A DNA stretch of 64,000 bases from Phaeodactylibacter luteus (GTDB lineage Bacteria; Bacteroidota; Bacteroidia; Chitinophagales; Saprospiraceae): assembly GCF_007993045.1 (NCBI RefSeq), contig NZ_VOOR01000026.1, forward strand, positions 18,031 to 82,030, written 5' to 3'. The position numbers and the translations under genes were made by a program. The notes beneath the pieces are model-generated. The model was not told where the DNA came from. It did not search any database and saw only the letters and a program-made list of their open reading frames with translations. This document shows, in pieces, positions 1-10,400 of this stretch; positions within the stretch are counted from its first letter, which is position 1; each line of letters opens with the position of its first letter.

Positions 1-2
1 CT

Positions 3-353
3 ATGTTGGGGGTGTGGGATGGAGTGCCCTACCTTTTTGCAGATTTCCTGGCTGCGATGCGGCCAGCCCGTAGAGCAGTAGCCTTGCGGCGGTCCCCGGA
101 GTACAAAATGGCCTTGCTCTACCTTGCACTGCCGCCATTGCTGCTGTTGCTGTTCGGCAAACCCGCATGGATCGGGGTAGTGTATGCGGTTACAGGTGCT
201 TTTTTTATGCCATTCCTTGCGGCGCTGCTGCTGTATATGAACAACCGGAAGGACTGGCTGGGCCCTTTGTGCAATGGCTGGGCAGCCAACCTTGGGCTGT
301 TGTCGGCTTTGCTGTTGTTCCTGGCGCTTTTCCTTTCAAAACTATTGTTATGA
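3..353 (+). CDS. Nramp-family divalent metal transporter, C-terminal part (partial)
   Basis: The reading frame is open to the left edge, so this is the end of a longer membrane protein; the first ATG at base 3 need not be the start. The visible 116 residues contain a motif VPYLFADF, a basic cytoplasmic loop, then three hydrophobic segments (about residues 38-52, 57-80, 95-115). The spacing and the NNRKDWLGP...NGW loop before the last helix resemble the final helices of bacterial Nramp/MntH proton-coupled Mn/Fe importers, as I remember the Bacteroidota members. The stop codon overlaps the next start as ATGA, so the two genes are translationally coupled. The family call rests on recognition of the tail only; another polytopic transporter is possible. 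Confidence 0.62.
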   Translation: MLGVWDGVPYLFADFLAAMRPARRAVALRRSPEYKMALLYLALPPLLLLLFGKPAWIGVVYAVTGAFFMPFLAALLLYMNNRKDWLGPLCNGWAANLGLLSALLLFLALFLSKLLL

Positions 354-1543
354 AAACAGAAGACATTGAACGTTACCGGGCGGAGACGCCCGGTGTTGGG
401 CACCGCATCCACTTGAACAATGCTGGCGCGGCTTTGATGCCGGCCCCTGTGCTGGCTGCTGCGCAGGCCCATCTGCAGCTGGAAGCGGAGATAGGGGGGT
501 ATGAAGCGGCAGCGCAACAGCGAGCGGAAGCCAGGCGGTTTTATGGCGCAGTCGGCCAATTGCTGAACGTGCCCGCGCAGCGGGTGGCCTGGTCGGGCAG
601 TGCTACCCAAGCCTACAATACGGCGCTCTCTGCCCTACCTTGGGAAAAAGGGGATGTGCTGGTGACCACAGCGGATGATTATGTGTCCAATCAGATCGCC
701 TTTCTACAGCTAGGCCGCCGTTATGGGGTAAAGGTGTTGCGGGCGGGGCGGTTGCCAGGGGGAGGGGTAGACCCCGCGCAGGTGGAGGAACTGGCAAGTA
801 AGCATAAGGCTAAGGCAGTGGCAGTGACGCATGTGCCTACGAATTCCGGGCTGGTGCAGGATGTCGTTGCGGTGGGGCAGGTGTGCAGGGCGTTGGGCGT
901 TTGGTATTTGGTAGATGCCTGCCAGTCGGTAGGGCAAATGCCGGTTGATGCGGAGGAGATAGGCTGCGATTTTCTGTCGGCTACATTCCGGAAGTTCCTC
1001 CGTGGGCCGAGAGGAGCTGGCTTCCTTTGTGTTTCTGGCCGGGCACTGGAGGCTGGGCTTGAGCCGCTGTTCATGGATTTGCACAGCGCGTCCTGGGAAG
1101 CTGCTGACGAGTATGCGGCCCGTTCTTCTGCGGCCAGGTTTGAAACGTGGGAGCGGCCGCATGCCTTGGTGCTCGCCGCTGCCTGTGCAGCTGAGTATGC
1201 GCTTGCGGTGGGGCTGGAGGCTATTCAGCAGCGCTGTGGGGAGCTGGCTTCCCGCTTAAGGCATGAGCTGTCGTCATGGCCGGGGGTGAAGGTCCTGGAC
1301 GAGGGGCCTTCACCTTGCGCGATCGTTACGGTGGCGCTGCCAAATGTAGCGCCCGGGCAGATCATCCCGGGCCTGAACCAGCAGGGCGTCAATGCTTCTG
1401 TCTCTTACCGCTCAGGCGCGGTCATCGATTTTGAACGGAAAGGGGTGGAGTGGGCATTGCGCCTGTCCCCTCATTATTACAATACGGAAGCAGAGTTATA
1501 TCGGGCTTTGGAGGTATTGAAGGGGCTTATTGAAAAAGGGTAG
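350..1543 (+). CDS. Class V-fold PLP-dependent aminotransferase (cysteine desulfurase-like)
   Basis: 397-residue fold-type I PLP enzyme. Visible signatures: N-terminal HLNNAGAALMP (substrate/cofactor loop), YLVDACQSVGQMPVD with the Asp that contacts the pyridine nitrogen, and SATFRKFLRGPRGAGFL with the Schiff-base Lys (about residue 220). These match aminotransferase class V proteins such as isopenicillin-N epimerase-like and SufS/NifS-like enzymes. The Lys context (FRKFLRGP rather than GHK) and the lack of an obvious catalytic Cys loop make a true cysteine desulfurase unlikely; the substrate is unknown. The frame is open upstream to base 167, but the ATG at 350 is preferred because it forms an ATGA overlap with the transporter stop and begins the conserved domain directly. 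Confidence 0.85.
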   Translation: MKTEDIERYRAETPGVGHRIHLNNAGAALMPAPVLAAAQAHLQLEAEIGGYEAAAQQRAEARRFYGAVGQLLNVPAQRVAWSGSATQAYNTALSALPWEKGDVLVTTADDYVSNQIAFLQLGRRYGVKVLRAGRLPGGGVDPAQVEELASKHKAKAVAVTHVPTNSGLVQDVVAVGQVCRALGVWYLVDACQSVGQMPVDAEEIGCDFLSATFRKFLRGPRGAGFLCVSGRALEAGLEPLFMDLHSASWEAADEYAARSSAARFETWERPHALVLAAACAAEYALAVGLEAIQQRCGELASRLRHELSSWPGVKVLDEGPSPCAIVTVALPNVAPGQIIPGLNQQGVNASVSYRSGAVIDFERKGVEWALRLSPHYYNTEAELYRALEVLKGLIEKG

Positions 1544-1586
1544 GGCTGCCACATCGGATTATTTTTTTTGAAAAAAGCCTAAATGA

Positions 1587-1645
1587 TTTTGTTTGCAACA
1601 AAAATTTGTTTTAAATTGCACCTGTTATTCATGTTTTTGTTTGCA
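1587..1645 (+). promoter_or_regulatory. Promoter/operator region of the S24 regulator gene
   Basis: The 11-mer TTTTGTTTGCA occurs twice (1587-1597 and 1635-1645) in the otherwise AT-rich 140 bp before the repressor gene. A Bacteroidota-like promoter can be read here: TTTG at 1588-1591, then 20 bp, then TAAATTG at 1612-1618 (one base short of TAnnTTTG). The direct repeats flank this promoter, so they could be operator half-sites for autoregulation; this is inference only. Confidence 0.3.
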
Positions 1646-1684
1646 TTGGCTGCGGTTGTGTAGCCCAATTTAACCCTGAGAATT

Positions 1685-2422
1685 ATGATCCGAGAAGACA
1701 GGTGGGAGTTGAATGAGCGGTTTATCAAGGTTTTTAAAATCTTGGAAGACCGCGGAGAGATTGTAAAGAATGACCGCAACGGCAAAGGGATGGGCGATTT
1801 TGCCGAGCGCATCTTGGGCAACCGCGCCTATGGCCACATTATCCGCGCCTTCCTCAATGCTGATGATAAACGCTGCATCGACTACCGGCATGCTCGTGCG
1901 CTTTGTCATGAGTATGGCGTGAACGAATCTTATATGTTAGATGGGGAGGGTGAGCCTTTTGGCCTGGAGATACCTAAGTATGATCAGGTCATGGAAGATG
2001 CCCCTGCCTTGAAAGGCAATATCCTTTTTACGACAACGGAGGCTTTTGCGGGGACTACGCTTGGCACAAGCAGCTTCGCAAGTGAGCAGAATACTTTTTT
2101 TAGCATACCTGGGCTGAATGGCGCTAGCTTAGTGGCTTTCCCGATCAACGGCAACAGTATGGAGCCGGTGATCTTAGATGGGGATATGGTCATTTGCCGG
2201 GAAATCAGTGGTGTGCATGAGATCAGGGACAATAAAATATATGCAGTCAAAAACAATGGGCAGCTTTGGGTGAAGTATGTACAGCGCGTGGCCGATAGCC
2301 GGGGGCGGGTCAATCAGTTGAAACTGATATCAGCTAACCACTTGGAGCATGATCCTTTTGTAGAAGAGGTGGGCGAATATACCCGGCTGTATGAGGTGGT
2401 CCGCCGCATAAGCGATTTATAG
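1685..2422 (+). CDS. S24-family (LexA/CI-like) self-cleaving transcriptional repressor
   Basis: 245 residues. N-terminal part (about 10-95) is an XRE-like helix-turn-helix region ending in CHEYGVNESYMLDGEGEPF, the usual hinge of phage-type repressors. C-terminal part is an S24 peptidase domain: FPINGNSMEP carries the nucleophile Ser158, GQLWVKYV carries the general-base Lys197 (39 residues later), and EAFAG places an Ala122-Gly123 bond 35 residues before the Ser. LexA has almost the same spacing (Ala84-Gly85, Ser119, Lys156), so RecA-stimulated or spontaneous autocleavage is plausible. It stands alone: no phage genes, lexA, imuB or dnaE2 neighbours are visible. Upstream direct repeats may be its operator. 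Likely a stress- or DNA-damage-responsive repressor; target genes unknown. Confidence 0.8.
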   Translation: MIREDRWELNERFIKVFKILEDRGEIVKNDRNGKGMGDFAERILGNRAYGHIIRAFLNADDKRCIDYRHARALCHEYGVNESYMLDGEGEPFGLEIPKYDQVMEDAPALKGNILFTTTEAFAGTTLGTSSFASEQNTFFSIPGLNGASLVAFPINGNSMEPVILDGDMVICREISGVHEIRDNKIYAVKNNGQLWVKYVQRVADSRGRVNQLKLISANHLEHDPFVEEVGEYTRLYEVVRRISDL

Positions 2423-2436
2423 TCTGGCGACCCAAG

Positions 2437-2533
2437 ATTTTGTTGTGTGTCCTGCTTTGTGGTTTCGGCTCGGTAGCCGGAGGGATAGCAGCGTCATGGT
2501 TTTCACACCACGCAGTAGACGCGGAGCGAAATC
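2437..2533. repeat. Imperfect palindromic unit downstream of the S24 gene
   Basis: The left arm (AAGATTTTGTTGTGTGTCC..., ending TTTGTGGT) is roughly the reverse complement of the right arm (ACCACGCAGTAGACGCGG..., ending GAAATCCT). The right arm also resembles the sequence at 26541-26572 in the other orientation, so this may be a dispersed unit. No coding potential seen. Confidence 0.4.
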
Positions 2534-2679
2534 CTAAGTTGTCACTTGAATAAGCGTAAGCAGTACAGCTAAAAGGCTGTGGCAGCGCCTTTCTTAGAGT
2601 AAATGGGCTTGTTTTTTTGTTGAAACATATTGATGGAGCCGGTTGGTGTCTTGCAGCGTTGGGTTATGCCTGTCAAGCA

Positions 2680-2906
2680 GGGCGCAAACCAAATTATCGT
2701 TTTTTTTTGGGGCCTGCCCCTGCTGCAAAGATGAGGGCCTGCTCCTTCCGTAAAGATGGGGTCTGTCCCTGCCATTGGGCAGGTGCCGCTATGCTGCGGA
2801 GCTCGCTATCCGCTCAGCCCTAACGGGCTTGCACCCTTCCGCAGCGCTAGGCCAGTTCGAGCCTAAAGCTCGAAAAGGATAAACGCCTACGATATTTTGG
2901 TTCACG
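2680..2906 (-). repeat. Dispersed repeat family A, copy 1 (reverse orientation)
   Basis: Near full-length copy of the most abundant intergenic repeat here. It starts with the end sequence GGGCGCAAACC, contains the core GGTGCCGCTATGCTGCGG...GCTCGCT...CGCTCAGCCC and CCGCAGCGCTAGGCC, and ends in TTTTGGTTCACG, an inverted version of the other end. It occupies most of the space between the S24 gene and 2.9 kb; short reading frames crossing it are not genes. Confidence 0.7.
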
Positions 2907-3005
2907 TTCATCAAGCTTTTGTTTGATGGTTTAGTCAGGTGAGCAAGTTATAACTGCCTGCCCCTTCTTTTGATAAGAATTTTAATATCCTGCTGTTTTT
3001 TGTTG

Positions 3006-3038
3006 AACTCCCGGACTGGCAAGTCGCGGGAGTTTTTT
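3006..3038 (+). terminator. Strong rho-independent terminator-like hairpin with no obvious gene upstream
   Basis: AACTCCCG-GACT pairs with AGTC-(G)-CGGGAGTT around the loop GGCA, followed by six T. It faces the plus strand but lies ~580 bp after the nearest plus-strand gene, with a repeat in between. The 100 bp before it hold a smaller hairpin (CATCAA/TTGATG near 2909-2927), so it could end a small RNA. Confidence 0.6.
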
Positions 3039-3184
3039 GCTTTTACGAGCAGGGTATGCTATATGCTGAAGCGGGCGGTTTTTATTTTGGTTTATGCTGA
3101 TTAAGGTGTGTATTATTTTGTATTTTGCTGTAATGTTAGGGTTAATTAATGTAAATTTTGTATGTTTCTGAATGGCCTTTTTCA

Positions 3185-3301
3185 CTAGCTCTGCATCTCG
3201 TCCTCACCTTCGTAGCTAGACGAAGAAAGGGAATTAAAGGGGTCTTTTCTGAAGTCGAGGTTCCGGGCGTTCTTTAGATCTGGCAAAAAATACTCATCCA
3301 T
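3185..3301 (-). CDS. Possible small protein (38 aa), unrecognised
   Basis: A short minus-strand frame, beginning ATG GAT GAG at 3301, encodes an acidic peptide starting MDEYFLPDLKN and ending EGEDEMQS. The same frame stays open upstream for about 20 more residues into the start region of the opposite-strand gene at 3355. I do not recognise it. It could be a real divergently transcribed small gene, the remnant of a longer gene, or chance. Confidence 0.2.
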   Translation of the reverse strand: MDEYFLPDLKNARNLDFRKDPFNSLSSSSYEGEDEMQS

Positions 3302-3354
3302 ATCCCATACAGAACTTATCTTGATAAACTTTATTGAAATTGCTCCTTTGAAAT

Positions 3355-3873
3355 ATGTCTGCACTAGATATTATCCGCCCCCGCTTCCAACAGGAAGTGC
3401 TCTGCTCTGCGGAGCAGCTGATCGAACGTTTTCGGACCTACCTAAAGTCCCCTCCGGAGGGGGTAGATGGGGTGGTGCTCGGAGATCACGTGGTCCTTCG
3501 CATCCCTGTTGGGGAGCAGCACTATTGGTCGCCACAGCTGAGCCTGACTTTTGAGCAGCAGGAGGAGCAAACATTGATCCGTGGCCTTTATGGCCCTCGC
3601 TCATCGGTTTGGCTAATGTTTGTGTTTTTATACTCGACCTTGGGCGCTATCAGCCTGTTCGTCAGTATCACAGGTTTTTCTCAGCTGAGTTTGGGCATAG
3701 CTGCGCCGGTACTATGGGTTTTGCCGGTAGCGGGCGTTCTGGCGCTGCTGTTGTTTTTTTCTGCGAAGGCAGGGGAAAGGCTAGGGCGTGCAGAGATGCA
3801 CCGGTTGAGGGGATGCCTGTTGGACATATTGGCAGAGGTGCCCTGTCGGGAAGCTATTGGCAAGGTATTGTGA
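3355..3873 (+). CDS. Uncharacterised two-helix membrane protein
   Basis: 172 residues with no recognised domain. The N-terminal ~80 residues are soluble, with HYWSPQLSL followed by IRGLYGPRSSVW, after which two transmembrane segments (about 83-105 and 112-132) precede a short basic C-terminal tail. The layout resembles small Bacteroidota membrane proteins of unknown role. Its last 17 bases overlap the start of the MOSC gene, implying an operon. Start chosen at the first ATG; no signal peptide. Confidence 0.65.
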   Translation: MSALDIIRPRFQQEVLCSAEQLIERFRTYLKSPPEGVDGVVLGDHVVLRIPVGEQHYWSPQLSLTFEQQEEQTLIRGLYGPRSSVWLMFVFLYSTLGAISLFVSITGFSQLSLGIAAPVLWVLPVAGVLALLLFFSAKAGERLGRAEMHRLRGCLLDILAEVPCREAIGKVL

Positions 3874-4375
3874 AGAAAACAATTCAATAAAAGTGAAGGA
3901 CGATTTGAAAGGGCTGCGGTCGCGCATCCCTCAGCTTGGCCGTGTAGACTGGATAGGCATACGGCCGGGGAAAAGGGCACAGGTAGAAGCCCGTGGGGCC
4001 GTCCGAGTAACGGCAGAGGGCGGGCTGGAGGAGGATCACTACAGCCGTAAGGGAGGCAAGCGCCAAGTGACCTTGATTCAGGCAGAGCATCTGAGCACGA
4101 TCGGGAAGCTGTTGGGGCAAGGCCCTGTAGACCCGGCCCTTACGCGGCGCAACCTGGTTGTTTCCGGCATTAACCTGCTGGCCCTCAAAGGGCGGGCGAT
4201 CCGCATTGGAGAGGAGGTGGAGCTGCAGATTACAGGAGACTGCCACCCCTGCTCGAGGATGGAAGAGAACCTTGGGGATGGCGGGTATAGTGCTATGAGA
4301 GGCCTCGGCGGGCTTACTGCTCAGGTTGTGAGAGGAGGGCTGCTCAGGGAGGGGGATGCGGTCAGTGTGTGTTAA
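3857..4375 (+). CDS. MOSC-domain protein (molybdenum cofactor sulfurase C-terminal-like)
   Basis: 172 residues covering essentially one MOSC domain. Recognisable elements are the GLEEDHYSRKGGKRQVTLI segment, ALTRRNLVVSGINL, and the conserved Cys motif TGDCHPCSRME followed by GGLTAQVV. MOSC domains bind or transfer sulfur from molybdenum-cofactor sulfurases and, in YiiM/mARC-like proteins, reduce N-hydroxylated compounds. No other Moco gene is nearby, so the substrate is open. The ATG at 3857 overlaps the upstream gene by 17 bp; a GTG at 3893 is an alternative start that would give a tighter domain boundary. Confidence 0.8.
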   Translation: MARYCEENNSIKVKDDLKGLRSRIPQLGRVDWIGIRPGKRAQVEARGAVRVTAEGGLEEDHYSRKGGKRQVTLIQAEHLSTIGKLLGQGPVDPALTRRNLVVSGINLLALKGRAIRIGEEVELQITGDCHPCSRMEENLGDGGYSAMRGLGGLTAQVVRGGLLREGDAVSVC

Positions 4376-4414
4376 AGGGGCTGTGGCCAGGATAGGCTTT
4401 GCAGTGGATTATTG

Positions 4415-4422
4415 TATCTTTG
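4415..4422 (+). promoter_or_regulatory. Bacteroidota -7 element before the giant repeat protein
   Basis: TATCTTTG is an exact match to TAnnTTTG, 65 bp upstream of the preferred ATG at 4487. No convincing -33 TTTG at the normal spacing was found. Confidence 0.4.
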
Positions 4423-4486
4423 GGAAGCTCGCCCATTGTGAGTGATCGCAGCATTGCGGTACAAGCCGGGCGATAATCCCAAGGAC

Positions 4487-7400
4487 ATGAACTTAATCAG
4501 GCGCATTTTTTGGATCTGCAGCGTTGGGCTATTGAGCCTGCCGGCCATGTGGGCCCAGCCATGTGGGCTCACGGATACGCTTCTTATCGGGCAAAATCAA
4601 AGCCCTTCTTTTCCATTTGAGGTTTACGATATTTTCAACGACGATCTGTCCGGTGCAGGGCAGGGGCTTTGTGGGGTGGATATCGCCTTTGCCCATCAGT
4701 ACGTGGATAACCTTGAGCTTACTTTGGTAAGCCCCTCAGGGCAGAGTGTTCAGTTGATCGGGCCGAACACAGATCAGCAGTTTGAATTTACTTTCGGGAG
4801 CATTTGGCGCATCCGTTTTGTGCCTTGTGGAGAGCTGGCAGCGCCCGACGCAGGCTCCCTTCAGCAGTGGGATAATGAGCAGACCGGCAATTTCGCATCT
4901 TTAGGGCTGTACAATGGCAGTTACTACCCCTATCAGGGCTGCTTGGAGGATTTTGATACGGGCCCAGTCAATGGTACGTGGACGATTCAAGTGGGCAATC
5001 TCCCTTCAGCCTATGCAGGGGCCATTATTGGGTTTCAGCTGGCCTTTTGCGACCCGCGGGGCCTGGATTGCTGTTTTGCCGTTCCGGGAGAGCTGTCAGG
5101 CCCGGATATCCTAGCTTGCGAAGGGGACAGCATCCTATCCGGAGCGCCCGAGGTCGTGTTTGCTGGCGCCCCTGCCGATACAATCGAATATGGCTATACC
5201 TTCCTTATCGGGCAGGACGGGGTGCTGCAGGCCGTCGATGCTCTACCGGACATGAGCGCGTATCCGCCGGGGCGCTATGAGGTCTGTGGGCTGAGCTATC
5301 TGCTTGCAGATTCCCTTTTGCTGCCGGTGCCCGATGGCACGCTTACCTTAGACAGCATCCGGAACGATACAGAAGGGCTGACGCCTTCGTTTTGTGGGGC
5401 CATTACCCCACAGTGCCGTCAGGTGGAAATAGCAGAGCCGCCTGCTCTGGTTGCGCTTGCCGACACCATTTGCCGTGGAGCGCAATATGCGGTAGGGGAC
5501 AGCCTCTTTTCAGAAACAGGGTTCTATGAAGTTAGGCTAACGGGCTATGGAGGTTGCGATAGCTTAGTCGCACTGGACTTGGCTGTGCTCGAGCCCATAG
5601 AGCGGGCGCTTGCCCCGGTGATCTGTTTTGGCGACGCTTTTGCTGTAGGGGACAGCCTTTATACTGAAACAGGTTTTTATACCGATACCCTGACTGCGGC
5701 CTCAGGCTGCGACAGCATAGTGTCGCTCAACCTGGTTGTAAGGCAGCCCATCCAAATGGACACAGCCCTGGCCCTTTGTGCCGGCGAGGGCTTCCTTTTA
5801 GGCGATAGCCTGCTGACGGCTTCAGGCACCTATACCGATACATTAATAGCGGCAAGTGGCTGTGATAGCATCATTCATGTAAACCTTACCGTGCTGGGCG
5901 CTTTGGTTGAGGTAGATGCTCCGGATACGCTCACTTGCGGTTTTCCTGTGGCCACCCTGAATAGCACAGTTTTGGCACCTGAAGGTACCGTAGCGCTGCA
6001 ATGGGTTGGGCCAGAGGGCATCTTAGGGAGTGCGCCCCAACAGGAAGCCAATACAGCCGGCTTGTATGTTTTGACGGCCACCGTGAGTGAGGGCGATCGG
6101 GCCTGCCTGTTCGCCGACACCGTACAGGTGCCATTGGATACCCTAAAGCCATCGGCAGATGCGGGGCCGTCCGGCATATTGACTTGCGCTGCTGGCAGCC
6201 TGCTTCTGGGCGGTACAGGGACAAGTATGGGCAATGATTATGCTTACCTTTGGGGCAGTGCAGACGGGGCATTCGAGACCCCACCTTTTGAGCCTCAGGT
6301 TACCGTAAGCCAAGCGGGCACTTATGTGTTGAGTGTCATTGATGTAGACAGCAGATGTGAAGCAGCAGATACCGTTGTCATAACTGCAGACCAAAGCATA
6401 CCAATGGCAGTGGCAGGCCCTGGCGGTTTTATAACCTGTGATGACCCTGTACTTTCCTTGAACGGGACAGGGAGCACAACTGGTGCCGATATCGTTTACA
6501 GTTGGACCTCTGCCGATGGGCACCCTATTGAGCAGCCGGCATCCCTTATGCCAGTGGTGGCATTTCCTGGCACTTATCAGTTACGGGTATTGGATACGGC
6601 TTCCCAATGTGCCGACTCCACTGAAGTGACCGTAGGGCTGGATACCTTGAGCCCGCGCTTGCTCATCAATGCTGATACAGTATTGACCTGTTTGCAGGAC
6701 ACCCTAGTGTTGGAGGGTAATGTGCTCAGCAGTGGCGGCCCTGCAGCTTTTAGTTGGGAAGCCTTCAATGGCGGTGCGATTTCTGGGGCGGACACGCTTT
6801 CTTTCATTGAGGTTGCCGCTCCTGGGAGCTACCAGGCTATACTGGAAGATTCGGCCAATGGCTGCCGGGATACCGCCCTCATCGATATTATTCAGGATAC
6901 TACCGTGCTGGACCTGTCCATAGCCCCCCCGGATACCCTGACTTGCAGCCGGGCAATGGTGTTGCTGCAAGGTACGGCCTCCACCGCTAGTACCGATATT
7001 GTTTATGCGTGGACAGGCCCTGCAGGAGGGCTTGTTGGGGATGCTGCAATGCTGGAAGCAGAAGCAGCACGGCCCGGTGCCTATCAGTTGATGGGCGTCG
7101 ATACCACCAACGGCTGTTTTGCTATTGCCGCTGTGGAAGTTTTTCAAGACACCCTTTCCCCGGTAGCCGACGCCGGGCCTGATCGATTGTTGACCTGCAC
7201 CGTCAGTTCGGTCACGCTTTCCGGCCCGGGCACGTCCATTGGGCCTGGATTGGACTACGATTGGATAGAAGTAATAGGTACGGGCTTGGTCTCTACCGCT
7301 GGCCCGGAGGCTATGGTCAACAGCCCGGGGGAATATTTGCTTTTAGTGACTAATGTGGCTAATGGCTGTCAGGATACTTCTTTTGTAGCTGTTGGCCAGG

Positions 7401-10400
7401 ATACGATATCCCCGGCAACTACGCTCCCTCTTCCGGATACCCTTTCCTGTACAGCGCGCTCGGTTGCTCTTGAGCTGCAGGGTGGGCAGCCACAGTATAT
7501 TTATGATTGGGAAGGGAGCGGGGGCAGCGGCACGCCAGGATACGAGGTAGAGGTGCCGGGGATGTACAGCGTCTTGGTCACGGACACCATCAATGGCTGT
7601 GCCCAAGAGCTTCAGGCCCATGTTTTGCAGGATACCCTCGCGCCGATAGCTGATGCCGGGCCAGCAGATACCCTGACCTGTAATGAGCCATTGCTCAGCC
7701 TAGGGGGCGGTGCTTCTTCAATGGGGGATGGCTTCTCGTTCTTTTGGGCTAACAGTGCTGGTGATACGCTTGCCTTTGGCGGGCAGCTGAATTTAGAAGT
7801 CGGGACGGCAGGGCAGTACATACTGCGTGTTTACAATATCGCAAACGGCTGCGAGGCTATAGACTCAGTCCAAATTGCCGATCGTACAGCCCCGCCCCCT
7901 GTTGAGGCCGGCCCGGATCAAGAACTCACCTGTTCGGTTTCGGAAGTGGCGCTAGGTGTGCCACAGGAGGGCTATACCTTTCAATGGACTGGGCCTTGCC
8001 TTTCAGGTGTCGGGGCAGCGAGCCAGGTCATTGCAGGTTGTGAAGGTGTTTACATTTTGACTGTGACCGATACGCTAAGCGGCTGTCAGGCGATAGATTC
8101 GGTGCAGGTAACGCGCGATTCGCTAGTCCCAAATGCTGTTTTGCCGGATACGGTATCCCTTTCCTGCTCAACCGGGCTGGCTACATTAGACGGGAGCACC
8201 TCAGCGGGCGAGCAGTTCGCCTGGTTCTTTGGCGGGGCGTTGCAGCCTGGTAACGAGCTGATAAGGGAAGTCAGTGCCCCTGGCCCCTATATGCTGATTG
8301 CAGACGACAGCAATGGGGCTTGCCCGGATACGGCTATTGCCGAAGTCGTCATTGATTGTATTCCTGACGTTGTGATAGCCACGGCGGATACCATAACCTG
8401 TGAGGTGTTGTCTGTCAGTTTGCAGGCTATCCCCTTAGACAGTGCGCCCATGTATACATTTGCTTGGTCGGGGCCCAACCCTGAGGTCTGTTTTTTATCT
8501 GGGCAAGGGTCTGCCAATGTGGAAGTGCGCTGCCCTGGAGAGTATCAGGTAATCGTAGAAAACCCGCTTTTTGGCTTATCGGATACGGCCTCTGTGGTTG
8601 TAGCTGTCGATTCTTTAGCCCCTTTAGCGGAGGCTGGCCCTGGTGTTCTGCTTACTTGTGACAACCCTGTCGCTGTTTTGGATGCTAGTGGCTCGGAACA
8701 GGGGGCTGGCATTGGTTATACCTGGACCAAGCTAGACGACGAGAGCTTTGTCCGCGACAGTTTCAGTATACTAGTGAATGATGCAGCGACCTATTTCCTC
8801 ACGGTCCGCGACAGCGCTAATGGCTGTTTCGCTGAAGACTTGGTCAGCGTACAGCGCGGCGATGATTTGCCTGACATTACTTTCAGCTCGCCAATCATCC
8901 CATGCCTAGTGGACACTTTTGAGCTTACGGCTTTTGTCCTCCCGCAAGGGCAGCCTTATGACTTCAGCTGGGCAGGTGATGAAATCATTGGCAGTACGGA
9001 CGGCGCCTCGGTGCTTTTGGACACGGCAGGTATGGTCCGGTTGACTGTGACGAATACAGACACGGACTGTTCTAGTTACCGCGATCTGGCCGTTGTGCAG
9101 CAAGAGTGTGGCCCCTGCATTGAAGTGCTTGGCGCAGATAACCTGACTTGCATAGCAGATAGCATTGTGCTGCGGGGGCAGTTTTGTGAGCCCTGCGAAG
9201 GCTGTACGCTTAGCTGGTCGACTCCAGATGGCGTCATATTGTCAGGTGAGGATGAGCTTGAGGCTTGGATTGGGGCTCCTGGCACGTACGCCCTAACCGC
9301 TACCGATACGTTGGGTTTTTCGGCCACCGCCAGTTTGGAGGTCATTGCAGATAATAACCCGCCCTTGGCCAATGCAGGGCCTGATCAGGTGCTGACCTGC
9401 GAAACGGTTGAGGTTACCCTGTCGGGCCAGGGCCAGGGCAGTGTCAACTTGGTGTATCAGTGGGAACGGCTGAGCGGGGCTGTACAAGGTGGAGGGGTAA
9501 GCCCAGAGTTGGCCGTGAGCATTGCGGATACCTTCCGCCTTACAGTAATGGATACATTAACTGGCTGCGCTTCGGTAGACGAGGTTTTGGTGCGGGCCGA
9601 TACCCTAAGGCCTGTGGCCAGCGCGGGCAGCATGGCCACCATTACTTGTGCCGCTTCAACGGTAGCCCTGGATGGCAGTGGTTCTGCATTTGGCAACAAC
9701 ATACAATACGAATGGGCTGGGCCTGCTGGCGCAAATGTGGTCGGGCCAACAACTTTCAATCCTTCCGTCAATACGCCGGGCTGGTATACTATCCGGGTTA
9801 CAGATATAGACAATGGCTGTTTTGCCATAGACAGTGTGCAGGTAGAAGTATCTGATGATTTGCCGGAGGCCGGCTTCATCTCTGATACAGTGCTCACTTG
9901 TGCCAATACGGTATTGCTGGTTGAGGCGCCTGTAGAGCTGCTGCCCGGCCAGGTATCCTGTTGGTTCCGGCTCAACAGCAGTGGCCAGCCGACTGGCCCT
10001 TGCGTAGGCACACCTTTTATTGATGTTGGGCTGCCAGGTGTATACAGGTTTGAAGTGACCGATACTGCATCCGACTGCACCAATGGCGTCAACTTCACAG
10101 TAGGCGAGGATTTGCTCCCCCCCGACGTGCATCTTCCGGATGCAGCCTTGTTCCCCTGTTCAGCAGATAGTTTGCTGTTGGAGGCAGGGGCAGATGTGCC
10201 TGCTTCCTTCGTTTGGGCTAGCTTGGAGGGGGGCAATATTATTCCACAAGGTGCTGCAGCGGTTGTCTTTGGGCCGGGCGGCTTTCAGGTATCCGCAACC
10301 GCTTTGGACAATGGTTGCACTTCAGTAGACACTATTAATGTTGCAGCAGACGACAGAGTCCCTGTCGTGGATGCCGGGGCAGATACCGTATCCACTTGCG

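Noticed and set aside
1685..2422. S24 repressor as evidence of a prophage
   Set aside because: No integrase, structural or lysis genes on either side, and neighbours are housekeeping-type genes.
9457..10236. 259-codon antisense frame in the first giant repeat gene
   Set aside because: Ser/Thr/Pro-rich translation of the reverse of Ig-like repeats, no independent support.
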